Counted from the stretch's first letter, positions 1-6,569 are shown. The stretch is 11,397 nucleotides of DNA from Myxococcota bacterium (GCA_024276595.1 JAJRWW010000312.1:1-11397), one strand, 5' to 3'. The notes: generated from the sequence alone by a model not told the origin. Made by a program: numbers and translations.

Positions 1-127
1 CCTCACGGTCACCAAGGCGGCGCCGCCAGTCGCCCTTGTAGTCGGGCTGGCCGGGCTCGTAGGTGGGGCCGAGAACCTCGACATCCTCCCCGGTGTTAGA
101 TTTCTTCTTGATCAGATCAGAGGACAT
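1..127 (-). CDS. 5' end of an unidentified gene (partial, 42 codons visible)
   Basis: The first 42 codons of a minus-strand gene that continues beyond the left edge. The ATG is at 127-125 and is preceded by a good Shine-Dalgarno sequence, AGGAGA, about 8 nt upstream, which decides the start. The frame stays open to the window edge. The visible peptide begins MSSDLIKKKSNTGEDVEVLG and continues with a hydrophilic, Pro/Tyr/Gly-rich stretch ending in Arg-rich residues (GDWRRRLGDRE). It has no signal peptide, membrane segment or recognisable motif. It is the next gene after cooC, 155 nt downstream of the cooC stop, so it may belong to a CO dehydrogenase/acetyl-CoA pathway cluster. That is an argument from position only. 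I do not recognise the family from this fragment. Confidence 0.72.
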   Translation of the reverse strand, partial: MSSDLIKKKSNTGEDVEVLGPTYEPGQPDYKGDWRRRLGDRE

Positions 128-282
128 GGCTCGTCTCCTGGCAGATAGGTTCCATCCGTTTGTCGACGCCGACACATTTGCAAAAAAATCCACTTTAGAA
201 AAGCCAAAATGTGGCCGTTTCGACACGGCATACGTATTATTATTTCGTATGCTGTGCTCTTCCTTAGTTAATCCTCGCAAAC
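128..282 (-). promoter_or_regulatory. AT-rich intergenic region between cooC and the next gene
   Basis: This 155-bp gap is clearly more AT-rich than the surrounding genes. From right to left it holds an 11-bp imperfect inverted repeat (224-256), a run of seven A on the plus strand (182-188), and a small palindrome with half-sites TGTCG and CGACA separated by 4 bp (161-174). The Shine-Dalgarno sequence for the gene starting at 127 follows. There is no U-tract after the inverted repeat on the minus strand, so it is not a standard terminator of cooC. I see no convincing -35/-10 pair. A promoter/operator region for the left-edge gene is the simplest reading. Confidence 0.45.
224..256. repeat. Inverted repeat, 11-bp arms, operator-like
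   Basis: The left arm CACGGCATACG (224-234) and right arm CGTATGCTGTG (246-256) are complementary at 10 of 11 positions around an 11-nt all A/T spacer except for its lack of G/C (235-245). The one mismatch would be a G-U wobble in RNA. The AT-only spacer, the two-fold symmetry and the intergenic position between cooC and the next gene resemble a dimeric regulator site more than a transcription terminator, as no U-run follows on either strand. The left arm also overlaps an alternative 5-bp hairpin (GCCGT 214-218 with ACGGC 225-229). Confidence 0.5.
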
Positions 283-1074
283 CTATCGAGTTTCAGCGTC
301 AATATAATCCAACACCTTCTTGGCCACCGCCACGGCTGGCGATTGAGCACCCAGCTCGAGCAATGAGCGCTGCGCAAGGTCTGCCGCGGAAACATCCGAA
401 TCTCTCGGTATTGCAGCAAAAATATCGACGCCGAGCCTCTTTGCCTCAGCCATGACGGCCTGGTCGACGGCCTGGTCTGGCTCCGTTAGCGAGCGCTCAC
501 CAACTATCATGTTCACGAGCACCAGCTTTTTCAGCACCTCCAGACCCATTTCGTCTGCTAGCTCGATGACGCGATGCGCTGATCGGATCCCACGGACCGA
601 GTGGTCGGACATGATCACCATGAGATCCACGTGGCTCGCCGTGCGCCTGCTGAGGTGCTCCAGACCTGCCTCGTTGTCCACCACGACGTACCTGTAGTTT
701 TGCGACAAGGACTCCACCGCCCCGCGCAGCAGGTTGTTCACATAGCAGTAGCATCCGGCCCCCTCGGGACGCCCCATCACCAGCAGGTCCATCCCCTCCT
801 CCTCCACCAGGATCTCGTTGAGCTTGTACTCGAAGAACTGCCCCTTGGTCATGCCCGCCGGCAGGCTGTCTGCGGCCTTGCCAAACTCCTCCCGCACCAT
901 GCCGATGGTCTGCGGCATGGGTACCCCGAGCGCCTCGCAGAGGGTGGCGTTGGGATCGGCGTCCACGGCCAGCACGGGAGCCCGGCCGCTGTCGATGAGC
1001 TCCTTAATTATCATGGCCGCGAAGGTGGTCTTGCCCGTACCACCCTTGCCGGCCATCGCGATCAGCTTCGCCAT
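283..1074 (-). CDS. cooC: CO dehydrogenase nickel-insertion ATPase, CooC/AcsF family
   Basis: A 263-residue P-loop ATPase of the MinD/SIMIBI class that matures the nickel site of CO dehydrogenase, or of the CODH/acetyl-CoA synthase complex, in the cytoplasm. The sequence shows the deviant Walker A motif KGGTGKT at residues 10-16, including the signature lysine K10. It also has the switch-like VDADPN at 38-42, the CooC-specific CxC pair in GAGCYCYVNN (C108, C110; in the family these bind metal at the dimer interface), and VVDNEAGLEHLSRR at about 131-144 as the Walker B/switch II region. Length matches the family (about 250-265). The ATG at 1074 has a GGGGGAG Shine-Dalgarno sequence 7 nt upstream, and the stop is TAG at 285-283. 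It lies 160 bp downstream of folD, behind a terminator, so it probably has its own promoter. The sequence cannot separate CooC from the close paralogue AcsF. No CO dehydrogenase gene is visible in the window. Confidence 0.93.
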   Translation of the reverse strand: MAKLIAMAGKGGTGKTTFAAMIIKELIDSGRAPVLAVDADPNATLCEALGVPMPQTIGMVREEFGKAADSLPAGMTKGQFFEYKLNEILVEEEGMDLLVMGRPEGAGCYCYVNNLLRGAVESLSQNYRYVVVDNEAGLEHLSRRTASHVDLMVIMSDHSVRGIRSAHRVIELADEMGLEVLKKLVLVNMIVGERSLTEPDQAVDQAVMAEAKRLGVDIFAAIPRDSDVSAADLAQRSLLELGAQSPAVAVAKKVLDYIDAETR

Positions 1075-1189
1075 CTGACTCCCCCGCTCGTGCTTCCTGT
1101 TTTCGCCTTACCCGGGCCAGAAGATCCACAGGATCTGGAGAATCCAGAGGATCCGGCCTGGAGGGCTGGCTCGTTCGAGTGTTCGTTCG
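1075..1189 (-). promoter_or_regulatory. Leader/promoter region of cooC with GGATCC-type palindromes
   Basis: Because a terminator closes folD at 1190-1215, the cooC transcript should begin in this stretch. The region holds overlapping dyads: AGATCC (1122-1127) with GGATCT (1131-1136) around ACA, and CTGGA (1135-1139) with TCCAG (1143-1147) around GAA. The second can be extended by the flanking GGA/TCC across a short bulge. Further upstream the heptamer CGAACGA occurs twice, 12 bp apart, on the minus strand (about 1170-1189). The two dyads share bases, so they could form mutually exclusive stems in RNA. I see no convincing sigma-70 -35/-10 pair, so the exact promoter is not assigned. Confidence 0.4.
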
Positions 1190-1215
1190 AAAAAAAGGGC
1201 ATCGCTGTGATGCCC
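1190..1215 (-). terminator. Rho-independent terminator of folD
   Basis: On the minus strand a perfect 7-bp stem GGGCATC/GATGCCC (1197-1203 with 1209-1215) closes a 5-nt loop and is followed directly by seven U (the A-run at 1190-1196 on the plus strand). It lies 19 bp after the folD stop at 1235. This is a textbook intrinsic terminator and separates the folD transcript from cooC. Confidence 0.9.
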
Positions 1216-1234
1216 CTTAGCCGCTGGAGAGCGG

Positions 1235-2122
1235 TCAGTCAATGCAGTGATGTATCTTGGCGGCCTTTACCGTGTTGACCATGAGCATGGTGATGGTCAT
1301 GGGGCCCACTCCACCGGGCACCGGGGTTATGGCGGACGCCACCTCCACGGCCTCGTCGAAGTCCACGTCGCCAGCCAGCTTTGCCTTGCCGCTCTCGGTG
1401 GTGCCTGTGCGGTTGACGCCCACGTCGATCACCACCGCGCCCGGCTTGATCCAGTCGCCCTTGACGTACTTGGGCACGCCGGCGGCCACGATGAGTATGT
1501 CGGCGCGCTTGCAGTGGGCGGGCACGTCCTTTGTGCGGGTGTGCACCAGTGTCACAGTGGCGTTGGCGCCCTCGGCCTTCTGAAGCAAGATGTTGGCGAT
1601 GGGCTTGCCCACGATGTTGGAGCGGCCCACGACGCAGACCTCGGCGCCAGATGTCTCCACCCCCGAGCGGATCAAGATCTGCTTAATGCCCGCCGGGGTG
1701 CAGGGCAGAAAGTCCGCCTCACCCACCACCATCTTGCCCACGTTGACCGGGTGGAACCCGTCCACGTCCTTGCCAGGGTCGATGGCCATGAGGACCTTGG
1801 ACTCGTCCACGTCCTTGGGCAACGGGAGCTGCACCAGGATGCCGTCTATCTTCGGGTCGTTGTTGAGCTTGTGGATCAGCTCGAGCAGGGCCTCCTCGGT
1901 GGTGTCTGCGGGCAGGTTGATCTGCTCCGAGTGCATGCCCAGCTTCTTGGATGTGCGGTTCTTGCTGGTGACGTAGGAGACCGAGGCCGGGTTCTCCCCC
2001 ACCAGCACCGTGGCCAGACCGGGCACCACGTCGTGGTCCGCCTTCATCTGGGCTATCTCCTCGGCGAGCTCGGCCCGAATCTGCTTGGCGATGTCTTTTC
2101 CTGACAGGATCTTTGCGCTCAT
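1235..2122 (-). CDS. folD: Bifunctional methylenetetrahydrofolate dehydrogenase/methenyltetrahydrofolate cyclohydrolase FolD
   Basis: A 295-residue FolD, interconverting 5,10-methylene-, 5,10-methenyl- and 10-formyl-tetrahydrofolate with NAD(P). In acetogenic or CO-metabolising anaerobes this is also a step of the methyl branch of the Wood-Ljungdahl pathway. Family motifs are all present: the active-site SYVTSK segment (Y50, K54), ILVQLPLP, KDVDGFHPVNVGKM, PCTPAGI, the dinucleotide-binding VVGRSNIVGKP and the C-terminal PVPGGVGPMTITML. I start the gene at the ATG at 2122, where AAGGAGAG lies 8 nt upstream. An in-frame start 22 codons earlier (2188) is unlikely, because those codons fall in the leader hairpin and repeat and lack a ribosome site. 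Length is usual for the family (about 280-300). Upstream lies a structured leader with a candidate promoter, and downstream a strong terminator, so it is probably a monocistronic unit. Confidence 0.96.
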   Translation of the reverse strand: MSAKILSGKDIAKQIRAELAEEIAQMKADHDVVPGLATVLVGENPASVSYVTSKNRTSKKLGMHSEQINLPADTTEEALLELIHKLNNDPKIDGILVQLPLPKDVDESKVLMAIDPGKDVDGFHPVNVGKMVVGEADFLPCTPAGIKQILIRSGVETSGAEVCVVGRSNIVGKPIANILLQKAEGANATVTLVHTRTKDVPAHCKRADILIVAAGVPKYVKGDWIKPGAVVIDVGVNRTGTTESGKAKLAGDVDFDEAVEVASAITPVPGGVGPMTITMLMVNTVKAAKIHHCID

Positions 2123-2133
2123 CTGCGGTCTCT

Positions 2134-2174
2134 CCTTGGGTGATGCTCCGCCTGCCGGCCTTGGGTGACGCTCC
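2134..2174. repeat. Imperfect direct repeat, 16 bp, in the folD leader
   Basis: CCTTGGGTGATGCTCC (2134-2149) recurs as CCTTGGGTGACGCTCC (2159-2174), 15 of 16 identical and offset by 25 bp. The copy next to the gene contributes part of the folD Shine-Dalgarno region on the minus strand. The upstream copy forms the loop and inner arms of the leader hairpin. It looks like a small local duplication. Confidence 0.7.
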
Positions 2175-2182
2175 AAGGCCGG
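2155..2182 (-). promoter_or_regulatory. Perfect 10-bp inverted repeat (hairpin) in the folD leader
   Basis: CCGGCCTTGG (2155-2164) pairs perfectly with CCAAGGCCGG (2173-2182) around an 8-nt loop. It ends 33 bp upstream of the folD start codon, between the candidate promoter and the ribosome-binding site. No U-tract follows on either strand, so it is not an ordinary terminator. It may stabilise the mRNA or influence translation, since the duplicated repeat could let the ribosome-site region compete for the arm. It does not match a riboswitch I recognise. Confidence 0.55.
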
Positions 2183-2259
2183 GCTCAAGGCAACGGCTGC
2201 TCGAAAAGGGCAGACCCGCCACCCCGGCGAGAAGCGGGAAGATACTTACGTGTGCGCCA

Positions 2260-2288
2260 CTTCAAGCACAGGGGCAAGCCATTGTCAA
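2260..2288 (-). promoter_or_regulatory. Candidate sigma-70 type promoter for folD
   Basis: On the minus strand a consensus -35 hexamer TTGACA (2288-2283) is followed after 17 bp by TTGAAG (2265-2260), preceded by TGC as in an extended -10. The -10 matches the consensus at only three of six positions. Its location, in the only sizeable gap upstream of folD and after the radical SAM gene, fits a promoter. Transcription would start near 2253, giving a leader of about 130 nt that contains the hairpin. Confidence 0.35.
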
Positions 2289-2355
2289 CGGCGCCAGATC
2301 GCCCGATCGCCCCGCCCAGATCGCTCCCAGCCATGACGCACGAGCGGCTCCAGGG

Positions 2356-3333
2356 TCACCTCGCCATGCGGGCCAGCCTGGGTCCGTCCTCGAACTCTCC
2401 CTCCCCGAAAAGGTCCAGGTAGCCACGCCAGACCCCCTCGCAGACCGAGCGCAATGGGCAACGACCGCACACCGCCGGATGCCGCTTGAGGTACTCCACC
2501 CGCTGCTCGCGCCACTGGAACTCCTTTGTGCCCCCCTTTGCGGAGGGCCGGTGCATGGCCACCCTCGTGTCGAGATCCAGCGGCTCCCCCAGGTAGCGTC
2601 GCCTGAGCCGCGGGTTGGCCAGCAGCTCCCAGGGCAGGCGACACAGGGGAAAGTCGGCCAGGGTGATCCGAGCCCCCAGCCGGGTCTCGTTGAAGAGCAG
2701 CAGCTCCCTGATGCGCCCCGTGGTGCGGCCAAAGCTTGGCACCCAGCGGCGGGCCTGGTCTGGGGCCACCTCCGGGCGGATGAAGTTAAGCCGCATGTCC
2801 CCGCACCCCCGCCGGTGGAAGAAGGAGACGAGGCGAGGGAGGCTCGCCACGTTCCGGGCATGTAGCACCGTGTTCAATGACAGCCCATGGGGGAGCTGGC
2901 CAGCCCGGCGAGCGGCCGTGAGCAGCTCCAGGGCGGACAGCTTCTGGCGAAAGGCGCCAGGCACCCCGGTGATGTGATCCTCCAGGTCCGCCCGGTGGCT
3001 GTGCACCGAGAGGGCCACCCTGGTCAACCCCGCCTCCAGCAGGCTCTGGAGCAGGGGCCTACTCGACAGCCGGCGGCCGTTGGTGCAGAGGGCCACGCGG
3101 ACGTAGCCCAGCTCCCTGGCGAGCCGCACCAGCTCTGGCAGCGCCCCCAGGAGGGTGGGCTCGCCCCCCACGAAGCCCACGGACTCGGCCCCCTCCTCCC
3201 TCCCCTTTCTCAGGGAGCGGCGGACCTCCTCCGGGTCCATCCAGCCCCTGATGTTGCGGCTCTGCTCCCCCGTGGCGCAGAAGACGCAGCGGTTGTTGCA
3301 CACCTTGCCCAGGCTGATCTCGAGGTTCCTCAC
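2356..3333 (-). CDS. Radical SAM protein, MoaA-like, with C-terminal CxxCx5C motif
   Basis: A 325-residue radical SAM enzyme of unknown substrate. The SAM-cleaving [4Fe-4S] cluster motif CNNRCVFC gives C12, C16 and C19, followed by the SAM-binding GGEPT at 56-60 and a TNGR strand at about 84-87. The C-terminus carries C231 and then CGRCPLRSVC (C289, C292, C298), followed by EGxWxxYLxxFG. The CX2CX5C spacing is that of SPASM/Twitch auxiliary-cluster domains, but the usual following X3C is missing. Four cysteines, enough for one auxiliary cluster, is the inferred arrangement. The ATG (3333-3331) overlaps the TGA of the upstream gene as ATGA, so the two are almost certainly co-transcribed and translationally coupled. 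It resembles the second and third radical SAM modules of that upstream protein and looks like a paralogue of them. The reaction cannot be deduced; peptide, sugar or lipid modification are all possible. Confidence 0.9.
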   Translation of the reverse strand: MRNLEISLGKVCNNRCVFCATGEQSRNIRGWMDPEEVRRSLRKGREEGAESVGFVGGEPTLLGALPELVRLARELGYVRVALCTNGRRLSSRPLLQSLLEAGLTRVALSVHSHRADLEDHITGVPGAFRQKLSALELLTAARRAGQLPHGLSLNTVLHARNVASLPRLVSFFHRRGCGDMRLNFIRPEVAPDQARRWVPSFGRTTGRIRELLLFNETRLGARITLADFPLCRLPWELLANPRLRRRYLGEPLDLDTRVAMHRPSAKGGTKEFQWREQRVEYLKRHPAVCGRCPLRSVCEGVWRGYLDLFGEGEFEDGPRLARMAR

Positions 3334-6300
3334 CCACCTGCCTCCTGGCGGGCTGGGCCGTCCCGGAGGGGCTCCGGGGGCCTCCTGAAGGGCCTCACCT
3401 CACCGTCGCCAAAGCGCGCCAGGTAGTCGGGCTGCAGGCCCCAGCAGGCCCCCTGGATCGCGCAGCCAGCGCAGCCAGGAGCCAGGCGGTTGGCCGACAC
3501 CTCGGAGTCCAGCAGCCAGAAGGCCGAGCGCGGAGTCACGATCCAGACATCCTCCTCCCCGAGCCGTACCACGTGGTCCTCGTACCCGGGCAACATGCAG
3601 GCGGGGATGCTCCTCACCTTGACCACGACCCCATGCTCTCGGCCCAGCTCCAGCGCCCTCAGGATATGCGGTCGCATGGTGGACACCCGCACCAGCGACC
3701 GCGGGTGCTGGGCGTTTCGCCCGGTGAGGCTCACCAGCAGCAGGTTCACCTCTGTGATGCCCTTGCCCAGGAAAAACTCCACAGTCCGGTGCACGTCCCG
3801 GTAGGTGTCGGCCTTGAGGATGAGATCCGCCACCAGGGTCACGGGCAGAGGGCGGAGGTTGGTCAGCCCCTGGAGCACCATCTCCAGCGAGCCCCCAAGC
3901 CCTGTGATGCGATCATAGCGGTCGGCCCGGCTGGTCATCAGGCTCAGGTGCAGCCGGTTGAGCCCGGCCTCTACCGCCCGCCTGGCAAAGTCCCCGTAGG
4001 CGAACAGCAGCCCGTTTGTCTGGTATCGGATGGTGGCGTAGCCCAGCCTGCGGGCCGCGCGGGTGAGCTTCACGATGTCCGGGCGGATGGTGGGCTCTCC
4101 CCCTCCGAAGTTGACGCAGCCGATGTCCTGGGCGCGCCCCTGCCTCAGGTACGACAGCACCTGGGATGTGCTCATCTGCACCTTGCGCATCTGCTCGGTG
4201 ACCGAGCAGTAGTCACAGACCAGGTTGCAGGAGTACCCGGCGATGATGTCCAGCAGGCGCGCGCCGGGCCGGACCTTCAAACCCTCGGCAGGCCCAGCGG
4301 CGGCTCCGGGCTCAGAGCCGGCCGGCCTCCTGGGAGACGGTCCCCCTCTGTGCCGATCCTCGAAGTCGGTCTCGAAGTCCCACCGGCCTCCACACAGGAG
4401 CCTGCGAGCACAGCGGTCACAGGCTGCATCGTGGGAGCGGCGCTCGTCCAGGTAGTCTCCCAGGCTCACCTGCGCCCCGTCCACGAAGAGCATCTGCCGC
4501 ACCACCTTGTGGTGGTCATCCAACCCAAGGGCCTCGTCCTCGCCCAGCTCGCATGGTGCCATGCCCACCACCCGAAGCTCCAGCCGCCCGGGCAGCCGCT
4601 TCCGCAGCTCCTTCAGGATGCCCACTGTTTCCCGGGGATCGGGCGCCAGCTCCCCGCGACCGATGGCGTGACCGAAGGGGGTCACGAGCTGCACGTTCCA
4701 GGTGTCCACCCCCATGGAGAGCAGCAGCCGACCCAGCTCGGAGAGCTGGCTCAGGTTGCCCGCCACCACGGTGGTGTTTACTCCCAGCCGTTCGAAGTGC
4801 CTGCGAGCCAGCCTGATGCCGGCCAGGGTCTGCTCGAAGCTGCCATCTGCCCTGGTGATGGCGTCGTGCACCGCCGCGCTCGCGCCGTGCAGCGAAACGA
4901 GGAGCTCCACCTCCCTTTGGGCCAGCCGCGCCGCGAGCCCCTCGTAGCCGAGCATCCTTCCGTTGGTGGTCACGGTGATCCGCTCAAAGCCCAGCTCACG
5001 GGCCCGGTCCAGCACGCGAAACAGGCTCGGGTAGAGGGTGGGCTCGCCCCCGTCCACGTCCAGCAGCCGCACACCTCGCGCAGCAGCCCCCTCCAGGGCG
5101 GCGAGCTGGTCCTCCAGCCTGCCGTCCACCCGCTCCCTGTCACCCACAGAGCAGAACACGCACTCGTTGTTGCAGCGGTAGCTCAGGTTCAGGATGAGCT
5201 TGGCCTGGCCGGGCGCGGCCAGCCGGCGGTCCACCGAGTCCAGGAAGCGCCGCAGCAGCCCCGGCTCGATGGCACCAGGGGTCGCCACCGGGCTCCTGCC
5301 AAAGGCCCCGTAGAAGTCACCCCCGAGCCCCCCGCCGCCGCCTGTGGGGACAGCCAGCAGGGAGGGTGGAACGTGGGGCTGCACCAGGGGCTCCGCCCCC
5401 CAGCGGCGCCGGGCCTCGAAGGCGAAGCTCAAAGTGCGGTTCACCTGGGCCGCGGTCTCCTGGGGGGCGCCGATGATGTAGTGCACAGCGGTGGGGAGGC
5501 CCGCCTCGGCCGCCGCCTCCAAGGTCTTCCTCGCCCGCGCCACGGAGAGCCCCTTGCCCAGGGAGGCCAGCACCTCCTCGTCGGCCGACTCCAAGGACAT
5601 GGGCACCCGGTCGGCGAGCCGCGCCAGGCGCCCGAGCATGGGCGGGTCTAGCCTGTCTATGCGCAGCCCATTGGGGAGCGCGATACGGAGCCCCAGATCC
5701 TCGAAGATCTCCAGCAGGCCCAAGAACCGCTGGCGGTTGGCGTTGGCGATGGCGTCCAGGAGCCACACCTGCTGCACCCCCTCATCCCGCAGGAGCGTCA
5801 GGTCGGCCCGCACCCGGTCCAGGGGCAACCCGGCGTACCGACGCCCGGTCTCCGAGGTGCAGAAGCTGCACCGGTGGGGGCAGCCCCGGCTGGCGACATA
5901 GGGGAACAGGCGCAGTTGGCCGCGCCCGGGCATCCAGGGCTCCAGCGCGGCGGATCCGAGCCAGGCCACGGTGGCCGGAATGTCGCACGAGCCCAGGGGG
6001 CTGGGCCAGCGAGAGCGCTGGGTGTTGGGGCCCGCGCCACGGCTCACACCTGCGGCCCCAGAACGGAGAAAGAGGCGCGGGTGGGAGCAGCCAGCGACCA
6101 GGGCCTCCAGGGGCCTCTCCGGCTCCCGGCTGGCCCAGGCGTCCAGCTCGGGAAAGCGCTCGAAGAGCCAGGCCGGATCCGTTGCCACGTGGTGCGTCTC
6201 TCCCAGGGATCCATCTGCCAGCACCAGGGTTCTCCCCGGACGCGCCAGCCCCGCAAGAAGCGGCGCCAGCACCTGGCTCAGGTTGCGCTCCAGGCGCGCA

Positions 6301-6569
6301 AATGGGGAGAAGTGCACTACCACCAGGTTGGGCTCATCCCCCACCTCGGAGACCAGGGCCGCCGGCTCTGGTCCCAGGCGCACCCAGCCCCCCTCGAGCA
6401 GCGGTTCTGTGAGAACAAAGGACTCCAACAGCCGCACCCGGACGCCCTGCTCCTGGAGAGCCGCTGCCCCGTGCAAGGAGCCCAGGAAGGCGAAAGGAGG
6501 ACAGTCGATGGGGTCGGGCGGAGCCCAGAGAGGGGGGTTGATGTAGACAGCGGTCATGGGACGCTTCAC
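3330..6569 (-). CDS. Triple radical SAM fusion protein (B12-type plus two MoaA-like modules)
   Basis: About 1079 residues with three complete radical SAM domains in one chain. Residues about 5-200 resemble the cobalamin-binding-like domain of B12-type radical SAM enzymes (VYINPPLW...PPFAFLGSLHGAAAL), without a DxHxxG histidine motif. Domain 1: CPHRCSFC (C230, C234, C237), then a SLES segment and IIGAPQET typical of that class. A Gly-rich linker follows (about 408-424). Domain 2: CNNECVFC (C466, C470, C473), GGEPT 507-511, TTNGR, C673 and CDRCARRLLC (C717, C720, C726). A Pro/Ala/Gly-rich linker leads to domain 3: CNLVCDYC (C781, C785, C788), GGEPT 823-827, TNG, C991 and CAGCAIQGAC (C1033, C1036, C1042). 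I start at GTG 6569 because GGGAG lies 8 nt upstream. A GTG at 6647 or ATG at 6557 is also possible, with poorer ribosome sites. Its stop overlaps the next radical SAM gene by 4 bp. Substrate unknown. Confidence 0.88.
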   Translation of the reverse strand: MKRPMTAVYINPPLWAPPDPIDCPPFAFLGSLHGAAALQEQGVRVRLLESFVLTEPLLEGGWVRLGPEPAALVSEVGDEPNLVVVHFSPFARLERNLSQVLAPLLAGLARPGRTLVLADGSLGETHHVATDPAWLFERFPELDAWASREPERPLEALVAGCSHPRLFLRSGAAGVSRGAGPNTQRSRWPSPLGSCDIPATVAWLGSAALEPWMPGRGQLRLFPYVASRGCPHRCSFCTSETGRRYAGLPLDRVRADLTLLRDEGVQQVWLLDAIANANRQRFLGLLEIFEDLGLRIALPNGLRIDRLDPPMLGRLARLADRVPMSLESADEEVLASLGKGLSVARARKTLEAAAEAGLPTAVHYIIGAPQETAAQVNRTLSFAFEARRRWGAEPLVQPHVPPSLLAVPTGGGGGLGGDFYGAFGRSPVATPGAIEPGLLRRFLDSVDRRLAAPGQAKLILNLSYRCNNECVFCSVGDRERVDGRLEDQLAALEGAAARGVRLLDVDGGEPTLYPSLFRVLDRARELGFERITVTTNGRMLGYEGLAARLAQREVELLVSLHGASAAVHDAITRADGSFEQTLAGIRLARRHFERLGVNTTVVAGNLSQLSELGRLLLSMGVDTWNVQLVTPFGHAIGRGELAPDPRETVGILKELRKRLPGRLELRVVGMAPCELGEDEALGLDDHHKVVRQMLFVDGAQVSLGDYLDERRSHDAACDRCARRLLCGGRWDFETDFEDRHRGGPSPRRPAGSEPGAAAGPAEGLKVRPGARLLDIIAGYSCNLVCDYCSVTEQMRKVQMSTSQVLSYLRQGRAQDIGCVNFGGGEPTIRPDIVKLTRAARRLGYATIRYQTNGLLFAYGDFARRAVEAGLNRLHLSLMTSRADRYDRITGLGGSLEMVLQGLTNLRPLPVTLVADLILKADTYRDVHRTVEFFLGKGITEVNLLLVSLTGRNAQHPRSLVRVSTMRPHILRALELGREHGVVVKVRSIPACMLPGYEDHVVRLGEEDVWIVTPRSAFWLLDSEVSANRLAPGCAGCAIQGACWGLQPDYLARFGDGEVRPFRRPPEPLRDGPARQEAGG

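Noticed and set aside
224..256. Inverted repeat as a Rho-independent terminator of cooC
   Set aside because: The loop is 11 nt long, the stem is only partly GC-rich, and no U-tract follows on the minus strand.
1247..2104. 285-codon plus-strand open frame opposite folD
   Set aside because: The minus strand encodes an unmistakable FolD here. The plus-strand product is His/Val/Gly-rich and has no recognisable domain.
2123..2188. 22-codon N-terminal extension of FolD from an upstream start
   Set aside because: The extension translates the leader hairpin and repeat and has no Shine-Dalgarno sequence. FolD proteins start close to the segment MSAKILSGK, which has a strong ribosome site.
2289..2355. 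Repeated GATCGC-type words downstream of the stand-alone radical SAM gene as a repeat array or terminator
   Set aside because: The copies are short, irregular and few, with no stable stem plus U-tract and no regular spacing.
3573..5651. 692-codon open frame on the plus strand inside the triple radical SAM gene
   Set aside because: It is antisense to clearly conserved radical SAM motifs, its product is His/Gln/Pro/Gly-rich without any domain, and such frames are expected opposite GC-rich coding DNA.
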